From Muribaculaceae bacterium (GTDB lineage Bacteria > Bacteroidota > Bacteroidia > Bacteroidales > Muribaculaceae), in contig JAFTRI010000026.1 in assembly GCA_017462345.1 (NCBI GenBank), forward strand, positions 1 to 64,000: a stretch of DNA of 64,000 nt, in the 5' to 3' direction. Positions 1 through 7,661 of the stretch are shown here, one piece after another; position 1 is the stretch's first letter; each line of letters starts with the position of its first letter. The position numbers were made by a program, and so were the translations under genes. Under the pieces are notes generated by a model. It saw only the letters and a program-made list of their open reading frames with translations. It was not told the DNA's origin and ran no database searches.

Positions 1-122
1 GCGGTTATCGCACTCATTCCGTAAACACCGAGTGACGACATCGTTTTCAAGTCGGCCTGGATGCCTGCTCCGCCTGATGAGTCGGAGCCGGCTATCGTGA
101 GGACGGGGATATAGCTTTTCAT
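1..122 (-). CDS. thiD: ThiD, hydroxymethylpyrimidine/phosphomethylpyrimidine kinase (N-terminal fragment)
   Basis: Only the first 40 or so codons lie in the window; the gene runs off the left edge. The fragment starts at ATG 122 and contains the family signature [18 protein letters not shown], the substrate- and phosphate-binding N-terminus of HMP/HMP-P kinases. The enzyme phosphorylates the pyrimidine moiety of thiamine in the cytoplasm. A TPP riboswitch just upstream on the same strand independently supports a thiamine role. The rest of the gene and any thiE or thiM fusion cannot be seen. Confidence 0.9.
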   Translation of the reverse strand, partial: MKSYIPVLTIAGSDSSGGAGIQADLKTMSSLGVYGMSAIT

Positions 123-187
123 CCTATTGCATTTATTTATTTTGTGAGCAACGGGGTGAAACTGTCCGATAGTTATGTGGCTGGTGA

Positions 188-268
188 AAGGAAACAATCC
201 CTGCGCCGGTTCTAACCGTATCAGGTTCTAAGGGTATGATCTCAGCCATGCAGGCACCCCTTTGTCTT
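188..268 (-). ncRNA. TPP (THI-box) riboswitch
   Basis: Read on the minus strand this has the conserved THI-box parts in order: GGGGTGCC, then GGCTGAGATCATACCC, then GAACCTGATACGGTTAGAACC, then CGGCGCAGGGA. It sits between a TAnnTTTG promoter (274-281) and the thiD start at 122, so thiamine pyrophosphate should repress thiD and whatever follows it. About 65 nt separate the aptamer from the start codon. I see no clear U-tailed terminator there, so control may act on translation. Confidence 0.95.
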
Positions 269-273
269 CGGTG

Positions 274-281
274 CAAAGATA
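274..281 (-). promoter_or_regulatory. -7 promoter box of the TPP riboswitch/thiD transcript
   Basis: The minus strand reads TATCTTTG, a match to the Bacteroidetes -7 consensus TAnnTTTG. It ends about 6 nt before the first aptamer base, which places the transcription start at the riboswitch 5' end. Confidence 0.7.
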
Positions 282-409
282 TACCTTATCCTTGGTTCAC
301 GAAAAATATTTCTCAAGGTTTGCCACAAGCTGCCCCCATTGAATAGTTGTTGTCTCCGCTTTTGTTGCCTGAAATATAGAAGCCGTTTAGTGAATTATAT
401 AAGTAAGAA

Positions 410-463
410 AACAAAAATGTATCAATATAATCTTAAATTTGGTCGTATTGATACATTTTTGTT
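410..463 (-). terminator. 18-bp perfect inverted repeat downstream of the lectin-fold lipoprotein gene
   Basis: Bases 410-427 and 446-463 are perfect complements (18 bp) around an 18-nt loop. The arms are AT-rich. On the minus strand the 3' arm runs into CATTTTTGTTTTCTT, so it could end the transcript of the lipoprotein operon, whose stop is at 517. The stem is long and the loop wide for a plain terminator. A hairpin 3' of a variable lectin-fold gene is also a feature of diversity-generating retroelements, but no other part of one is visible here. Confidence 0.55.
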
Positions 464-516
464 GTTTTTAATCTATATGATTATTTTGAAGTTATATAAA
501 CAGATAATTTATATAT

Positions 517-2097
517 TTATGGATTAGAACAACATAATCTAAAACCAATTAGTATTTGTCTGTTCCCTGGACTGTCGTCAGGGCGATTCGAAATTCGGCT
601 ATATTGTTTGGTACTATCCCAACTGCCACCTCGCCTAATGTGATATGAACCTGTTGATGGTCCTGTTGGGCTTGTTTGTGCTTGAGACGAATAGCTTCCA
701 GAGTAATCACTACACCATTCACATACATTTCCAGTCATGTCATATAGATTTAGTTCATTTGGTTGCTTAAGTCCTACTTGATGAGATTTAGAAGAATTAC
801 CATTATACCATGCAATATCGTCAATATTATTACTCCCACTATACTTATAATCCTGCGATTTATTTCCTCCTCGAGCCGCATATTCCCATTCTGCTTCTGT
901 TGGTAGGCGATAGTTTCTTCCTGTTATCTTTTTTAATCTCGGCAGAAATATATTAACAATATCATTATAACTGACATAATATGCGGGAAACCAATCGCCG
1001 ACACCATAACTTGACGAGGGGCTGTTACCTAACCATGGACTTGACGAATAACGTGTCATAGTTGTCCCATCAGCACAAATGCCACTATAATTCATAACAT
1101 ATTCCCATAATTGCTGAGTAGCCTCATATTTACAAATGTAAAAATCATTTAATGTTACTTGATGAACAGGGGCTTCATCACTATCTGCTTCTTGGTCATA
1201 ATTAGGTAATGAACTATTGGTTGATTGTGCTCCCATTAAAAAAGTCCCTCCCTTTACAGCAACTAATTCGGTATAACTAATATTTGCAAAAATCTCCAAA
1301 TTCGAATCTTCATCACCTTCAGTCATTGGTGGAAAAGAGAGACCGTTTGACACACTGTTATATACATAGTATTTCCCTTTTTCAAAGTTGAGATTTCCTG
1401 TGTAAATCAAAAATTCGGCATCATTAGTGTATTTGCCGATTATGTATGCTTCGTTTTTGGATGACACTTTATATAGGCAATCATTAACAAATGCATATTT
1501 ATAGGTTTTGAATGAGTAAAAAGAGGCAGTCGCATCTCCACTATAATTATGTAAGGATTGTATCGCCTCATCATTAAATATCAATAGTGAGCAGTCATAT
1601 TCGGCATTCAGGGTGACGACTTTGCTTGTGATGCTGATATTGATCTGTTCGTTAAATACAATAGAGCATTTGTCTTGAATGTGGTCTCCTGTCGCTGTTG
1701 AATAACCTGTCACATTGTAGGTGCCGGTGCGTAGGGTTACAAAATCATTGTCAGCCCAGTTGCCTTTGAAGTTATATGTAGCTCCGTTATCAACATTGGT
1801 AAATGTTATGTCGTATGATGGAGCCAAAAGTTCTCCTGTTTTGATCTCTTCGTAGAACTCATTGAATACCTCCTCGTTGGTAGATGCAGACTTTGCTATA
1901 AATACCTCCTCATTGGTAGATGCCGGTCTTGCCATATTCCCACCGGTAGATGTGTCTAATGTATATGTTAGATATACCTTTACTTTGTCCGTATTATCGT
2001 TTCCGTTGTTCCCATTGCTCGGTTCGTCACTATTCCCACAAGATGATATGCTGCATAATGATGCGGCAAATATAAATCGGATAATAAATTTTTTCAT
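517..2097 (-). CDS. Lipoprotein with FGE-sulfatase/C-type-lectin-like domain
   Basis: A 526-residue surface or periplasmic lipoprotein. The chosen start gives a signal peptide with lipobox SISSC (Cys20); an ATG nine codons upstream is less likely. The N-terminal half is an unrecognised beta-rich region. From about residue 280 comes an SUMF1/FGE-type domain: GGTFLMGA, a metal-site-like region around EAPVHQVTLNDFYICKYEAT, LPTEAEWEYAARGG, NLYDMTGNVCEWCSDY, IRRGGSWDS and IGFRLCC. True formylglycine-generating enzymes carry a Cys pair shortly after the RGGS motif; here that stretch reads RGGSWDSTKQYSRISNR without Cys. Sulfatase activation is therefore unlikely and a binding role is more plausible. 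Near residues 44-67 a 12-residue unit (ASTNEEVF core) is duplicated in tandem. Base composition is AT-richer than the neighbours. It lies 10 nt after the small 80-residue gene and probably shares its transcript. Confidence 0.8.
   Translation of the reverse strand: MKKFIIRFIFAASLCSISSCGNSDEPSNGNNGNDNTDKVKVYLTYTLDTSTGGNMARPASTNEEVFIAKSASTNEEVFNEFYEEIKTGELLAPSYDITFTNVDNGATYNFKGNWADNDFVTLRTGTYNVTGYSTATGDHIQDKCSIVFNEQINISITSKVVTLNAEYDCSLLIFNDEAIQSLHNYSGDATASFYSFKTYKYAFVNDCLYKVSSKNEAYIIGKYTNDAEFLIYTGNLNFEKGKYYVYNSVSNGLSFPPMTEGDEDSNLEIFANISYTELVAVKGGTFLMGAQSTNSSLPNYDQEADSDEAPVHQVTLNDFYICKYEATQQLWEYVMNYSGICADGTTMTRYSSSPWLGNSPSSSYGVGDWFPAYYVSYNDIVNIFLPRLKKITGRNYRLPTEAEWEYAARGGNKSQDYKYSGSNNIDDIAWYNGNSSKSHQVGLKQPNELNLYDMTGNVCEWCSDYSGSYSSQAQTSPTGPSTGSYHIRRGGSWDSTKQYSRISNRPDDSPGNRQILIGFRLCCSNP
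1864..1935 (-). repeat. Imperfect 36-nt tandem duplication inside the lipoprotein gene
   Basis: Copies 1864-1899 and 1900-1935 agree at 29 of 36 bases by eye. Each encodes a 12-residue unit around ASTNEEVF. The unit length is a multiple of three, so the frame is kept. Confidence 0.8.
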
Positions 2098-2107
2098 AGC
2101 ATTAGAA

Positions 2108-2350
2108 TTAATCGTTTTTCTCATTACTGTGATACCATTTAATATTAAGTTCCTGACAGGATTCTTCGAATTGCAAGGCTAAATTTTTGCTTTGCAATTT
2201 TGAGAAAGCATCATTATTCATCACTTTAAGATTTTCATCTTTGGAGTCATCTTTTATCAGGTTTAAGATAAATACGATGTCTTCGGAAGTGACGCCTTTC
2301 GATTGCAGTTTGTCCTTTAACTGAGAATAGAATTCACCTTCTTTTGTCAT
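2108..2350 (-). CDS. Small hypothetical protein (80 aa)
   Basis: Not recognised. It is a charged, soluble, probably helical protein (KDKLQSKGVTSEDIVFILNL near the N-terminus) with no signal peptide or membrane segment. It starts at ATG 2350 and stops 10 nt before the lipoprotein start at 2097, in the same direction, so the two probably form a bicistronic unit. It shares the AT-rich composition of its partner. Position in front of a lectin-fold gene recalls small accessory genes of diversity-generating retroelements, but no sequence similarity can be claimed. The absence of a clear promoter box nearby leaves the transcript start open. Confidence 0.6.
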   Translation of the reverse strand: MTKEGEFYSQLKDKLQSKGVTSEDIVFILNLIKDDSKDENLKVMNNDAFSKLQSKNLALQFEESCQELNIKWYHSNEKND

Positions 2351-2421
2351 AATATAAAGGTTTTATGCATCGTAAGGCTCTCCCAATGCGGGTTAATAAA
2401 TAGGGGTTATAAATAGAAAGT

Positions 2422-2457
2422 GTGAGCCTATTAGTTTTATCTAACTGATAGGTTCAC
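2422..2457 (+). other. 13-bp hairpin with two wobble pairs, favoured as + strand RNA
   Basis: GTGAGCCTATTAG (2422-2434) pairs with CTGATAGGTTCAC (2445-2457). The two non-Watson-Crick positions are G-U pairs in a + strand RNA but A-C mismatches on the minus strand, so if transcribed the + strand form is the stable one. It lies in the gap upstream of the 80-aa gene. There is no U-tract and its role is unknown. Confidence 0.4.
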
Positions 2458-2464
2458 CACAAAC

Positions 2465-2640
2465 CTTGTAACAGATAAAATAAAAAGCCCACACCTTTGG
2501 CTTATATATGATAGAACATATACTTACACCAAAGGAAGAACGCTAATCATTATTCCTGTTACTTGGATGATATGTGGTGATTCATCAGTTCGGAATAAAG
2601 CCAAACGCTTCCTTAACAATATGTCTGTCGCCGAAGCGAC
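2465..2640 (-). ncRNA. Candidate structured small RNA upstream of the lipoprotein pair
   Basis: A gene-free stretch with its own signals on the minus strand: a TAACTTTG -7 box (2645-2652); a 5' hairpin TGTCGC-UUCG-GCGACA (2641-2626) closed by the very stable C(UUCG)G tetraloop; and a 3' hairpin CCTTTGG/CCAAAGG (2535-2529 with 2500-2494) enclosing an inner TATATG/CATATA stem. It ends in AAGCC...GGCTT followed by TTTTATTTT (about 2503-2478), a weak terminator that competes with the CCAAAGG arm. Expected length is about 160-180 nt. Housekeeping RNAs of that size (for example 6S) are possible, but I cannot match a family: SRP, RNase P and tmRNA motifs are absent. Confidence 0.4.
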
Positions 2641-2644
2641 ACCA

Positions 2645-2652
2645 CAAAGTTA
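2645..2652 (-). promoter_or_regulatory. -7 promoter box of the candidate small RNA
   Basis: The minus strand reads TAACTTTG, matching TAnnTTTG. The predicted start near 2639 falls inside the first base pairs of the UUCG hairpin. Confidence 0.5.
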
Positions 2653-2761
2653 AAGATTATTTAGCAGAAAGCGTTCATTGTGAGCTTTAAAATTTAATTA
2701 TGTTATACGGTTCCTGTCGGCTGTTGAACTGAAAGATTTTGGCAAGATTGTCCCTAAAAGC

Positions 2762-2795
2762 AAGAGGTTGTACCTGCATTGATACAACCTCTTTT
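2762..2795 (-). terminator. Terminator downstream of tRNA-His
   Basis: AAGAGGTTGTA (2762-2772) and TACAACCTCTT (2783-2793) form an 11-bp stem with a 10-nt loop. It lies 6 nt past the tRNA 3' end. The minus strand continues TTGCTTTT; the other strand has a short T run, so it could act in both directions. Confidence 0.7.
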
Positions 2796-2800
2796 CGGGG

Positions 2801-2875
<75 letters not shown>

Positions 2876-2888
2876 ATTTTGAACGGTG

Positions 2889-2896
2889 CAAAGGTA
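2889..2896 (-). promoter_or_regulatory. -7 promoter box of tRNA-His
   Basis: The minus strand reads TACCTTTG, ending 13 nt before the tRNA 5' end. Confidence 0.65.
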
Positions 2897-2952
2897 GTGC
2901 TTAATTTTTATTCTTGCAATACCAATCCTGTTTTTTTTGAACTTTTATTCAA

Positions 2953-4035
2953 TTATTGACCAATGGAGGGTATTGCGGTAGTGTCGCGAGGGACATTGAT
3001 GTTATGTTTCTTCAGTATTGTTTCAGCCGACTTGGTGAACGCTTTGCAGTGACTGCTCCATGTACCGGTAGTGTAGCTTTCAACGGGAATGAGGCGGAAA
3101 TTGGGTACTTGTTGTGACGGTGGAATGGTGAAGACCAACCGGTAGCTTGCTTGTCCTAACCGTACACCCCCGAGCCAATTGCGTGTAATCTTTACTTTCA
3201 GGAGTGCCCCTCCGCGTGTGTCACGCGTTTTCATGTTGGAAATGAAGTTGCCCAAAGAGTACACGACCAGGATGTCCTTATTGTATTTCTCGCTGCGCCG
3301 TATTTCCATCGGTTGTATCACATGAGGATGTCCGCCTATAATCAGGTCTACCCCTAAGTCGCACAGAAATGAGGCGAGGGATTTCTGGGAAGAATGTGGC
3401 AGCATTTGGTATTCGTTGCCCCAATGTATACACACGGCGATAATCTCCGCGCCTTTTTCCCGCGCCTTGGTGACATCGGTCTCAATCTGTTTTTTGTCGA
3501 TATAATCGACAACCACTTTGCCTTGAACAGGTATGCCGTTTGTCCCGTATGTATAGTTAAGAAAGGCCACTTTGATTCCTTTTATGTCGGCAATGAATGG
3601 CATCACAGAGTCCCGTTCGGCCTTATTGCGGTAAGTTCCGGTGTGGGATATGTGTTGGGCGTCAAGACTGTCAAGCGTCCTTGTCAGCCCTTTGTCCCGA
3701 CGGTCGAGTGTATGGTTATTGGCTGTGAGCATCAGGTCGAAACCGGCATCGGCAAGAGCTTCGGAATAGGGATCGGGTGCACTGAAACACGGGTAGCCGG
3801 TGTAGGGTTTGCCTCCTAACGGTGTTTCAAGGTTTACGACTGCATAGTCGGCATTGCTTATATAGGGTGATATAAGCCTGAAGCATTCGTCATAACTGTA
3901 GTTGCCGTCGGCTCGACGTGCGGCCTCTATCTGTGCCTTATGCTGCATGGCGTCTCCGGCAAATACGATTTCAACATCGGAATTCCATGACAGCAACGGT
4001 AGCCAGGAGAATAGCAGGGAGAGGAGAAGCTGCAT
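2953..4035 (-). CDS. CapA-family metallophosphatase-like protein
   Basis: A 360-residue member of the PgsA/CapA family (poly-gamma-glutamate capsule synthesis family, calcineurin-like fold). A short hydrophobic N-terminus (residues 1-16) suggests export. Family motifs: FAGDAMQHK, NADYAVVNLETPLGG, LTANNHTLDR, CIHWGNEYQ, IIGGHPHVIQP and YSLGNFISN; the His, Asp and Asn residues match the metal-binding set. No cap/pgs genes are adjacent, so a capsule role should not be assumed; CapA-like proteins are widespread outside capsule loci. It is the last gene of the panC-panD-ffh-folD run, 10 nt after folD, and is probably co-transcribed. A bidirectional terminator is not evident before tRNA-His. Confidence 0.88.
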   Translation of the reverse strand: MQLLLSLLFSWLPLLSWNSDVEIVFAGDAMQHKAQIEAARRADGNYSYDECFRLISPYISNADYAVVNLETPLGGKPYTGYPCFSAPDPYSEALADAGFDLMLTANNHTLDRRDKGLTRTLDSLDAQHISHTGTYRNKAERDSVMPFIADIKGIKVAFLNYTYGTNGIPVQGKVVVDYIDKKQIETDVTKAREKGAEIIAVCIHWGNEYQMLPHSSQKSLASFLCDLGVDLIIGGHPHVIQPMEIRRSEKYNKDILVVYSLGNFISNMKTRDTRGGALLKVKITRNWLGGVRLGQASYRLVFTIPPSQQVPNFRLIPVESYTTGTWSSHCKAFTKSAETILKKHNINVPRDTTAIPSIGQ

Positions 4036-4045
4036 AGGGCAGAGA

Positions 4046-4927
4046 CTATTCGTACACTTCGTGACGTGCAGCCAGCAAAGTGTTCTTCATTAATGACACT
4101 ATTGTCATGGGCCCTACACCACCGGGTACAGGTGTGATATAGGAGCACTTGGAAGCTACGTTTTCAAAATCGACATCCCCGCGCAGACGGAATCCGCTTT
4201 TGCGGGTCGCATCGGGAACACGGGTAGTGCCTACATCGATTATCACAGCTCCGGGTTTTACCATGTCGGCGGTAACGAATCCCGGTTTGCCGAGTGCGGC
4301 AATGATAATGTCGGCTTGGGCACATATTTCCTTGATGTTTTTTGTCGCGCTGTGGCATACTGTTACGGTTGCATCACCGGGTTGGTGCTTTTGCATCATG
4401 AGGGTTGCTACCGGTTTCCCTACGATGTTGCTGCGGCCGAGTACAACACAGTTTGCCCCCTTGGTGTCAATATTGTAGCGGTCGAGCAGCTCGATGATTC
4501 CGGCAGGAGTTGCCGACAGGAAACAGGGCAGCCCTATGGACATGCGTCCGACATTGATGGGGTGGAATCCGTCGACATCTTTACGGTAATCGATTGCTTC
4601 GATTATTTTCTGTTCGGAAATGTGCTTGGGTAGCGGGAGCTGTACGATAAATCCGTCAAGGGTCTCATCGGCATTGAGTTTCTTGATCGTTTCAAGAAGC
4701 TCCTCCTCGGTTACGGAGTCTTCATATCTGATTAGTGTCGACTGAAATCCGCATTGTTCACAAGCCTTGACCTTATGGGCGACGTAGGTTTCGCTGCCTC
4801 CGTCATGCCCTACGAGTATTGCTGCGAGATGGGGGCGTTTTTTCCCTTCGGCAACCATTTGCTCTACTGTTGCGGCAATCTCTTTCTTTATGTCATCGGA
4901 TATTTTCTTCCCGTCAATGAGTTCCAT
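4046..4927 (-). CDS. folD: Methylenetetrahydrofolate dehydrogenase/cyclohydrolase FolD
   Basis: Bifunctional cytoplasmic enzyme that converts 5,10-methylene-THF to 10-formyl-THF. At 293 residues it is of normal family length. Signatures: [15 protein letters not shown] (catalytic Tyr48 and Lys52), [19 protein letters not shown], the NADP-binding loop [21 protein letters not shown] and [11 protein letters not shown]. It follows ffh by 30 nt and precedes the capA-like gene by 10 nt. The product, 10-formyl-THF, feeds Fmt, which is encoded elsewhere in the window (50963-51922). Confidence 0.97.
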   Translation of the reverse strand: MELIDGKKISDDIKKEIAATVEQMVAEGKKRPHLAAILVGHDGGSETYVAHKVKACEQCGFQSTLIRYEDSVTEEELLETIKKLNADETLDGFIVQLPLPKHISEQKIIEAIDYRKDVDGFHPINVGRMSIGLPCFLSATPAGIIELLDRYNIDTKGANCVVLGRSNIVGKPVATLMMQKHQPGDATVTVCHSATKNIKEICAQADIIIAALGKPGFVTADMVKPGAVIIDVGTTRVPDATRKSGFRLRGDVDFENVASKCSYITPVPGGVGPMTIVSLMKNTLLAARHEVYE

Positions 4928-4957
4928 GCTTTTCGTTATGATTATTTGGTTGGAAAA

Positions 4958-6286
4958 TTAGCGACGGCGCATGTTGCGCATCATCTTCATGGGGTTTTTC
5001 ATCGTTGTGGCGACTTTCATCATCTTGCGTGTCTCCTCAAACTGTTTCAGCAATCGGTTGACTTCTTGGATGGTCGTACCGGAACCCCGTGCAATACGTT
5101 GCCGGCGACTACCGTTAATTATCTCAGGGTTGGTGCGTTCGGCAGGTGTCATTGAATGGATTATCGCTTCAATTCCCTTGAATGCATTGTCATCGATGTC
5201 GATGTCTTTGATTGCTTTGCCGACTCCTGGAATCATAGAGGCGAGGTCTTTGAGGTTGCCCATCTTCTTGATTTGCTGAATCTGATTGAGGAAGTCGTTG
5301 AAGTTGAACTGGTTCTTGGCAATCTTGCGTTGCAGTTCCCGTGCTTCTTTTTCATCAAATTGCTGTTGGGCTTTCTCTACAAGAGACACGATGTCACCCA
5401 TGCCGAGAATACGGTCGGCCATACGTGCCGGATGGAACAGGTCGAGCGCATCGAGCTTTTCTCCCGTACCTACAAATTTTATGGGCTTGGTAACTACTGT
5501 GCGTATCGAAAGTGCTGCACCACCACGGGTGTCACCGTCGAGCTTGGTCAATACGACGCCGTCAAAGTCAAGACGGTCATTGAATTCCTTGGCCGTATTG
5601 ACAGCATCCTGCCCGGTCATCGAATCTACGACAAACAGCGTCTCCTGCGGCTTGATTGCGTTCTTGATCGCCTCGATCTCGTCCATCATCTGCTCGTCGA
5701 CAGCAAGACGTCCGGCGGTATCGACAATCACGAGGTCAAGGTGGTTGGCCTTGGCATATTGTATGGCGTTTTGGGCAATCTGTACAGGATTCTTGTTGTC
5801 ATCCTCGCTATATACCGGTACTTCAATCTGTGAACCGAGTATTTTCAGCTGCTCGATTGCGGCCGGACGATACACGTCACAGGCAACAAGCAACGGGCGT
5901 TTGGCTTTCTCGCTCTTGAGTTTCTTGGCTATTTTGCCTGAAAAAGTGGTTTTACCCGAACCTTGCAGACCCGACATCAGGATTACGGTGGGATTTCCCG
6001 ACAGATTGATCTGTGCAGTGTCGCCTCCCATGAGTTGGGTCAACTCGTCATGGACTATTTTTACCATCAATTCACTCGGCTTGATGGCATTTATTACGTT
6101 TTGTCCTAATGCTTTGGCCTTTACTGTGTCAGTAAATTGCTTTGCCACTTTATAGTTTACGTCGGCATCGAGTAGGGCACGGCGTACATCTTTCAGGGTC
6201 TCGGCAACATTGATCTCGGTTATTTTGCCTTGTCCCTTAAGGAGTTTAAAGCTGCGTTCAAGTCTTTCGCTAAGATTTTCAAACAT
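4958..6286 (-). CDS. ffh: Signal recognition particle GTPase Ffh
   Basis: The 54-kDa-homologue subunit of SRP, which binds signal peptides and 4.5S RNA and delivers ribosomes to the membrane. The 442 residues are normal. N domain, then G domain with P-loop GLQGSGKT (106-113), DVYRPAAIEQL, DTAGRL and TKLDGDTRGG, then a methionine-rich M domain with the RNA-binding RRQRIARGSG motif and a basic tail ending RNMRRR. It lies 33 nt after panD and 30 nt before folD, all on the minus strand. Confidence 0.98.
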   Translation of the reverse strand: MFENLSERLERSFKLLKGQGKITEINVAETLKDVRRALLDADVNYKVAKQFTDTVKAKALGQNVINAIKPSELMVKIVHDELTQLMGGDTAQINLSGNPTVILMSGLQGSGKTTFSGKIAKKLKSEKAKRPLLVACDVYRPAAIEQLKILGSQIEVPVYSEDDNKNPVQIAQNAIQYAKANHLDLVIVDTAGRLAVDEQMMDEIEAIKNAIKPQETLFVVDSMTGQDAVNTAKEFNDRLDFDGVVLTKLDGDTRGGAALSIRTVVTKPIKFVGTGEKLDALDLFHPARMADRILGMGDIVSLVEKAQQQFDEKEARELQRKIAKNQFNFNDFLNQIQQIKKMGNLKDLASMIPGVGKAIKDIDIDDNAFKGIEAIIHSMTPAERTNPEIINGSRRQRIARGSGTTIQEVNRLLKQFEETRKMMKVATTMKNPMKMMRNMRRR

Positions 6287-6319
6287 ATATTCTAACGGGT
6301 AGTGTTGTTATCGGTTGGT

Positions 6320-6676
6320 TTATTTTACAAGTCTGTTGGTCGCCGTGTCAGGGAATATCACTGCCGGCTTGAATTGCTTGGCTTCATCAAATGGCATGGA
6401 AGCATAGCTCATTATGATTATGATGTCGCCTTTCTGCACTTTACGTGCGGCGGCTCCGTTCAGGCATATCACTCCCGAACCGCGTTCGCCTTTGATTGCG
6501 TATGTGTCAAAGCGTTCGCCGTTGTTGTTATTGACTATATAGACACGTTCGTTTGCGATAATATTGGCTGCGTCCATCAGATCCTCGTCGATGGTGATAC
6601 TGCCGATATAATTGAGGTTGGCCTCGGTTACGGTTACGCGGTGGATTTTTGATTTTACTACTTCGACCTGCATCAT
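6320..6676 (-). CDS. panD: Aspartate 1-decarboxylase PanD
   Basis: Pyruvoyl enzyme that makes beta-alanine for pantothenate and CoA. The self-cleavage site is visible in NYIGSITID: Gly25-Ser26 counting from the first of two tandem ATGs, or Gly24-Ser25 (E. coli numbering) from the second. Length of 118 residues fits. The first ATG overlaps the panC stop as ATGA (6673-6676), which implies translational coupling. PanC uses the beta-alanine produced here, so the pair forms a biosynthetic unit. Confidence 0.97.
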   Translation of the reverse strand: MMQVEVVKSKIHRVTVTEANLNYIGSITIDEDLMDAANIIANERVYIVNNNNGERFDTYAIKGERGSGVICLNGAAARKVQKGDIIIIMSYASMPFDEAKQFKPAVIFPDTATNRLVK

Positions 6677-7521
6677 TTTGACGGGTATTTAATGTTGTCA
6701 ATAAGTCTTACCTCCCCACAGTACACGGTGACGCATCCTACAGCTTGTGTGCATCCGCTCCAGTCCGATACGGGCTGCATTGTTGAGGCATCGACAATTT
6801 CGTAGTATTCCACTTCCATGAACGGAAATGAATTGATGGTGTCTATGACATATTGTTTGGTCTCTTCAACGGAGTGAGTCGTGGCGTAGTCAAGGCTTGC
6901 GTCAAGCGTGGCATGGATATTGGGTGCTATTGCCCGTTGTTCGGGTGATAATCTGACATTGCGGCTGCTCATTGCCAGCCCGTCATCTTCACGTTTTATG
7001 GGGCAGTCGATAATGTCGATGTCAATGTTTTCCAGTTCAACCATGCGACGTATGACGGCTATCTGTTGGAAATCTTTCTCTCCGAAATAGGCACGGTCGG
7101 GGGTGACCATACGGAACAGTTTGCTGACTATCTGTGCGACTCCGTTGAAATGTCCTGGACGCATTGCCCCCTCCATTACTTCAGCTACCGGCCCAAGGTT
7201 GAATACACGGGTGTCGGTTTCGGGATAGATTTCTTCTACTGTGGGTATGAAAGCATAGTCGACACCGGCTACCTGCAGCTTTTCGCAATCGGCTTCCTCT
7301 GTGCGCGGATAGGTGCGCAAATCTTCCGGGTTATTGAACTGGGTGGGATTTACGAATACACTTACCACCACAATGTCGTTGTCGGCACGAGCCTTGTCTA
7401 TCAGGGATATATGGCCGGCATGGAGTGCGCCCATTGTGGGAACAAGCCCCACGGTACGACCCTGAGCCCGTTGTTCCGTTATGCGGTTTTTGAGCTCATC
7501 GACTTTACGTATTATTTCCAT
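6673..7521 (-). CDS. panC: Pantothenate synthetase PanC
   Basis: ATP-dependent ligation of pantoate and beta-alanine. Signatures: [10 protein letters not shown] (nucleotide-binding HIGH-like motif), [36 protein letters not shown] and SSRNVRLS. I chose ATG 7521 ([11 protein letters not shown]), the family start. A TAATTTTG promoter box at 7554-7561 lies between it and the upstream in-frame start at 7566, which is thus untranscribed. First gene of the panC-panD-ffh-folD-capA run; divergent from recR. Confidence 0.97.
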   Translation of the reverse strand: MEIIRKVDELKNRITEQRAQGRTVGLVPTMGALHAGHISLIDKARADNDIVVVSVFVNPTQFNNPEDLRTYPRTEEADCEKLQVAGVDYAFIPTVEEIYPETDTRVFNLGPVAEVMEGAMRPGHFNGVAQIVSKLFRMVTPDRAYFGEKDFQQIAVIRRMVELENIDIDIIDCPIKREDDGLAMSSRNVRLSPEQRAIAPNIHATLDASLDYATTHSVEETKQYVIDTINSFPFMEVEYYEIVDASTMQPVSDWSGCTQAVGCVTVYCGEVRLIDNIKYPSK

Positions 7522-7553
7522 TATTCTATTTAGCAAAATGCTGGTTCCAACTG

Positions 7554-7561
7554 CAAAATTA
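7554..7561 (-). promoter_or_regulatory. -7 promoter box of the panC operon
   Basis: The minus strand reads TAATTTTG. The predicted start near 7547 leaves about 26 nt of leader before ATG 7521. Confidence 0.65.
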
Positions 7562-7634
7562 ACCAATAATATCTATTTGGCAAAAAATAAGAGTGTACGG
7601 GTTTTATCTATTTGTATTTGCCGTGGACTTGGGC

Positions 7635-7642
7635 TATATTTG
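7635..7642 (+). promoter_or_regulatory. -7 promoter box of recR
   Basis: Reads TATATTTG, with TATTTG about 20 nt upstream as a -33 candidate. The predicted start near 7649 leaves a leader of about 13 nt before ATG 7662 and rules out the upstream in-frame start at 7593. Confidence 0.65.
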
Positions 7643-7661
7643 CAACATATTTGATTGTTTT

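Noticed and set aside
339-527. 62-residue frame on the + strand
   Set aside because: It spans the 18-bp inverted repeat and AT-rich sequence, has no promoter or family resemblance and overlaps the lipoprotein stop.
517-2097. Sulfatase-activating formylglycine-generating enzyme
   Set aside because: The catalytic Cys pair after RGGS is missing and no sulfatase gene is near.
1862-2182. 106-residue + strand frame
   Set aside because: Antisense shadow of the lipoprotein start and its tandem repeat; low-complexity repeat translation.
2465-2652. SRP 4.5S RNA, RNase P RNA or tmRNA
   Set aside because: The diagnostic motifs (GGAAG-GAAGCA-type SRP loop, GAGGAAAGUCCGGGC of RNase P, tmRNA tag and tRNA-like ends) are not present.
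2953-4035. Capsule biosynthesis locus
   Set aside because: A lone CapA-like gene in a housekeeping run; no capsule polymerase, flippase or glycosyltransferase.
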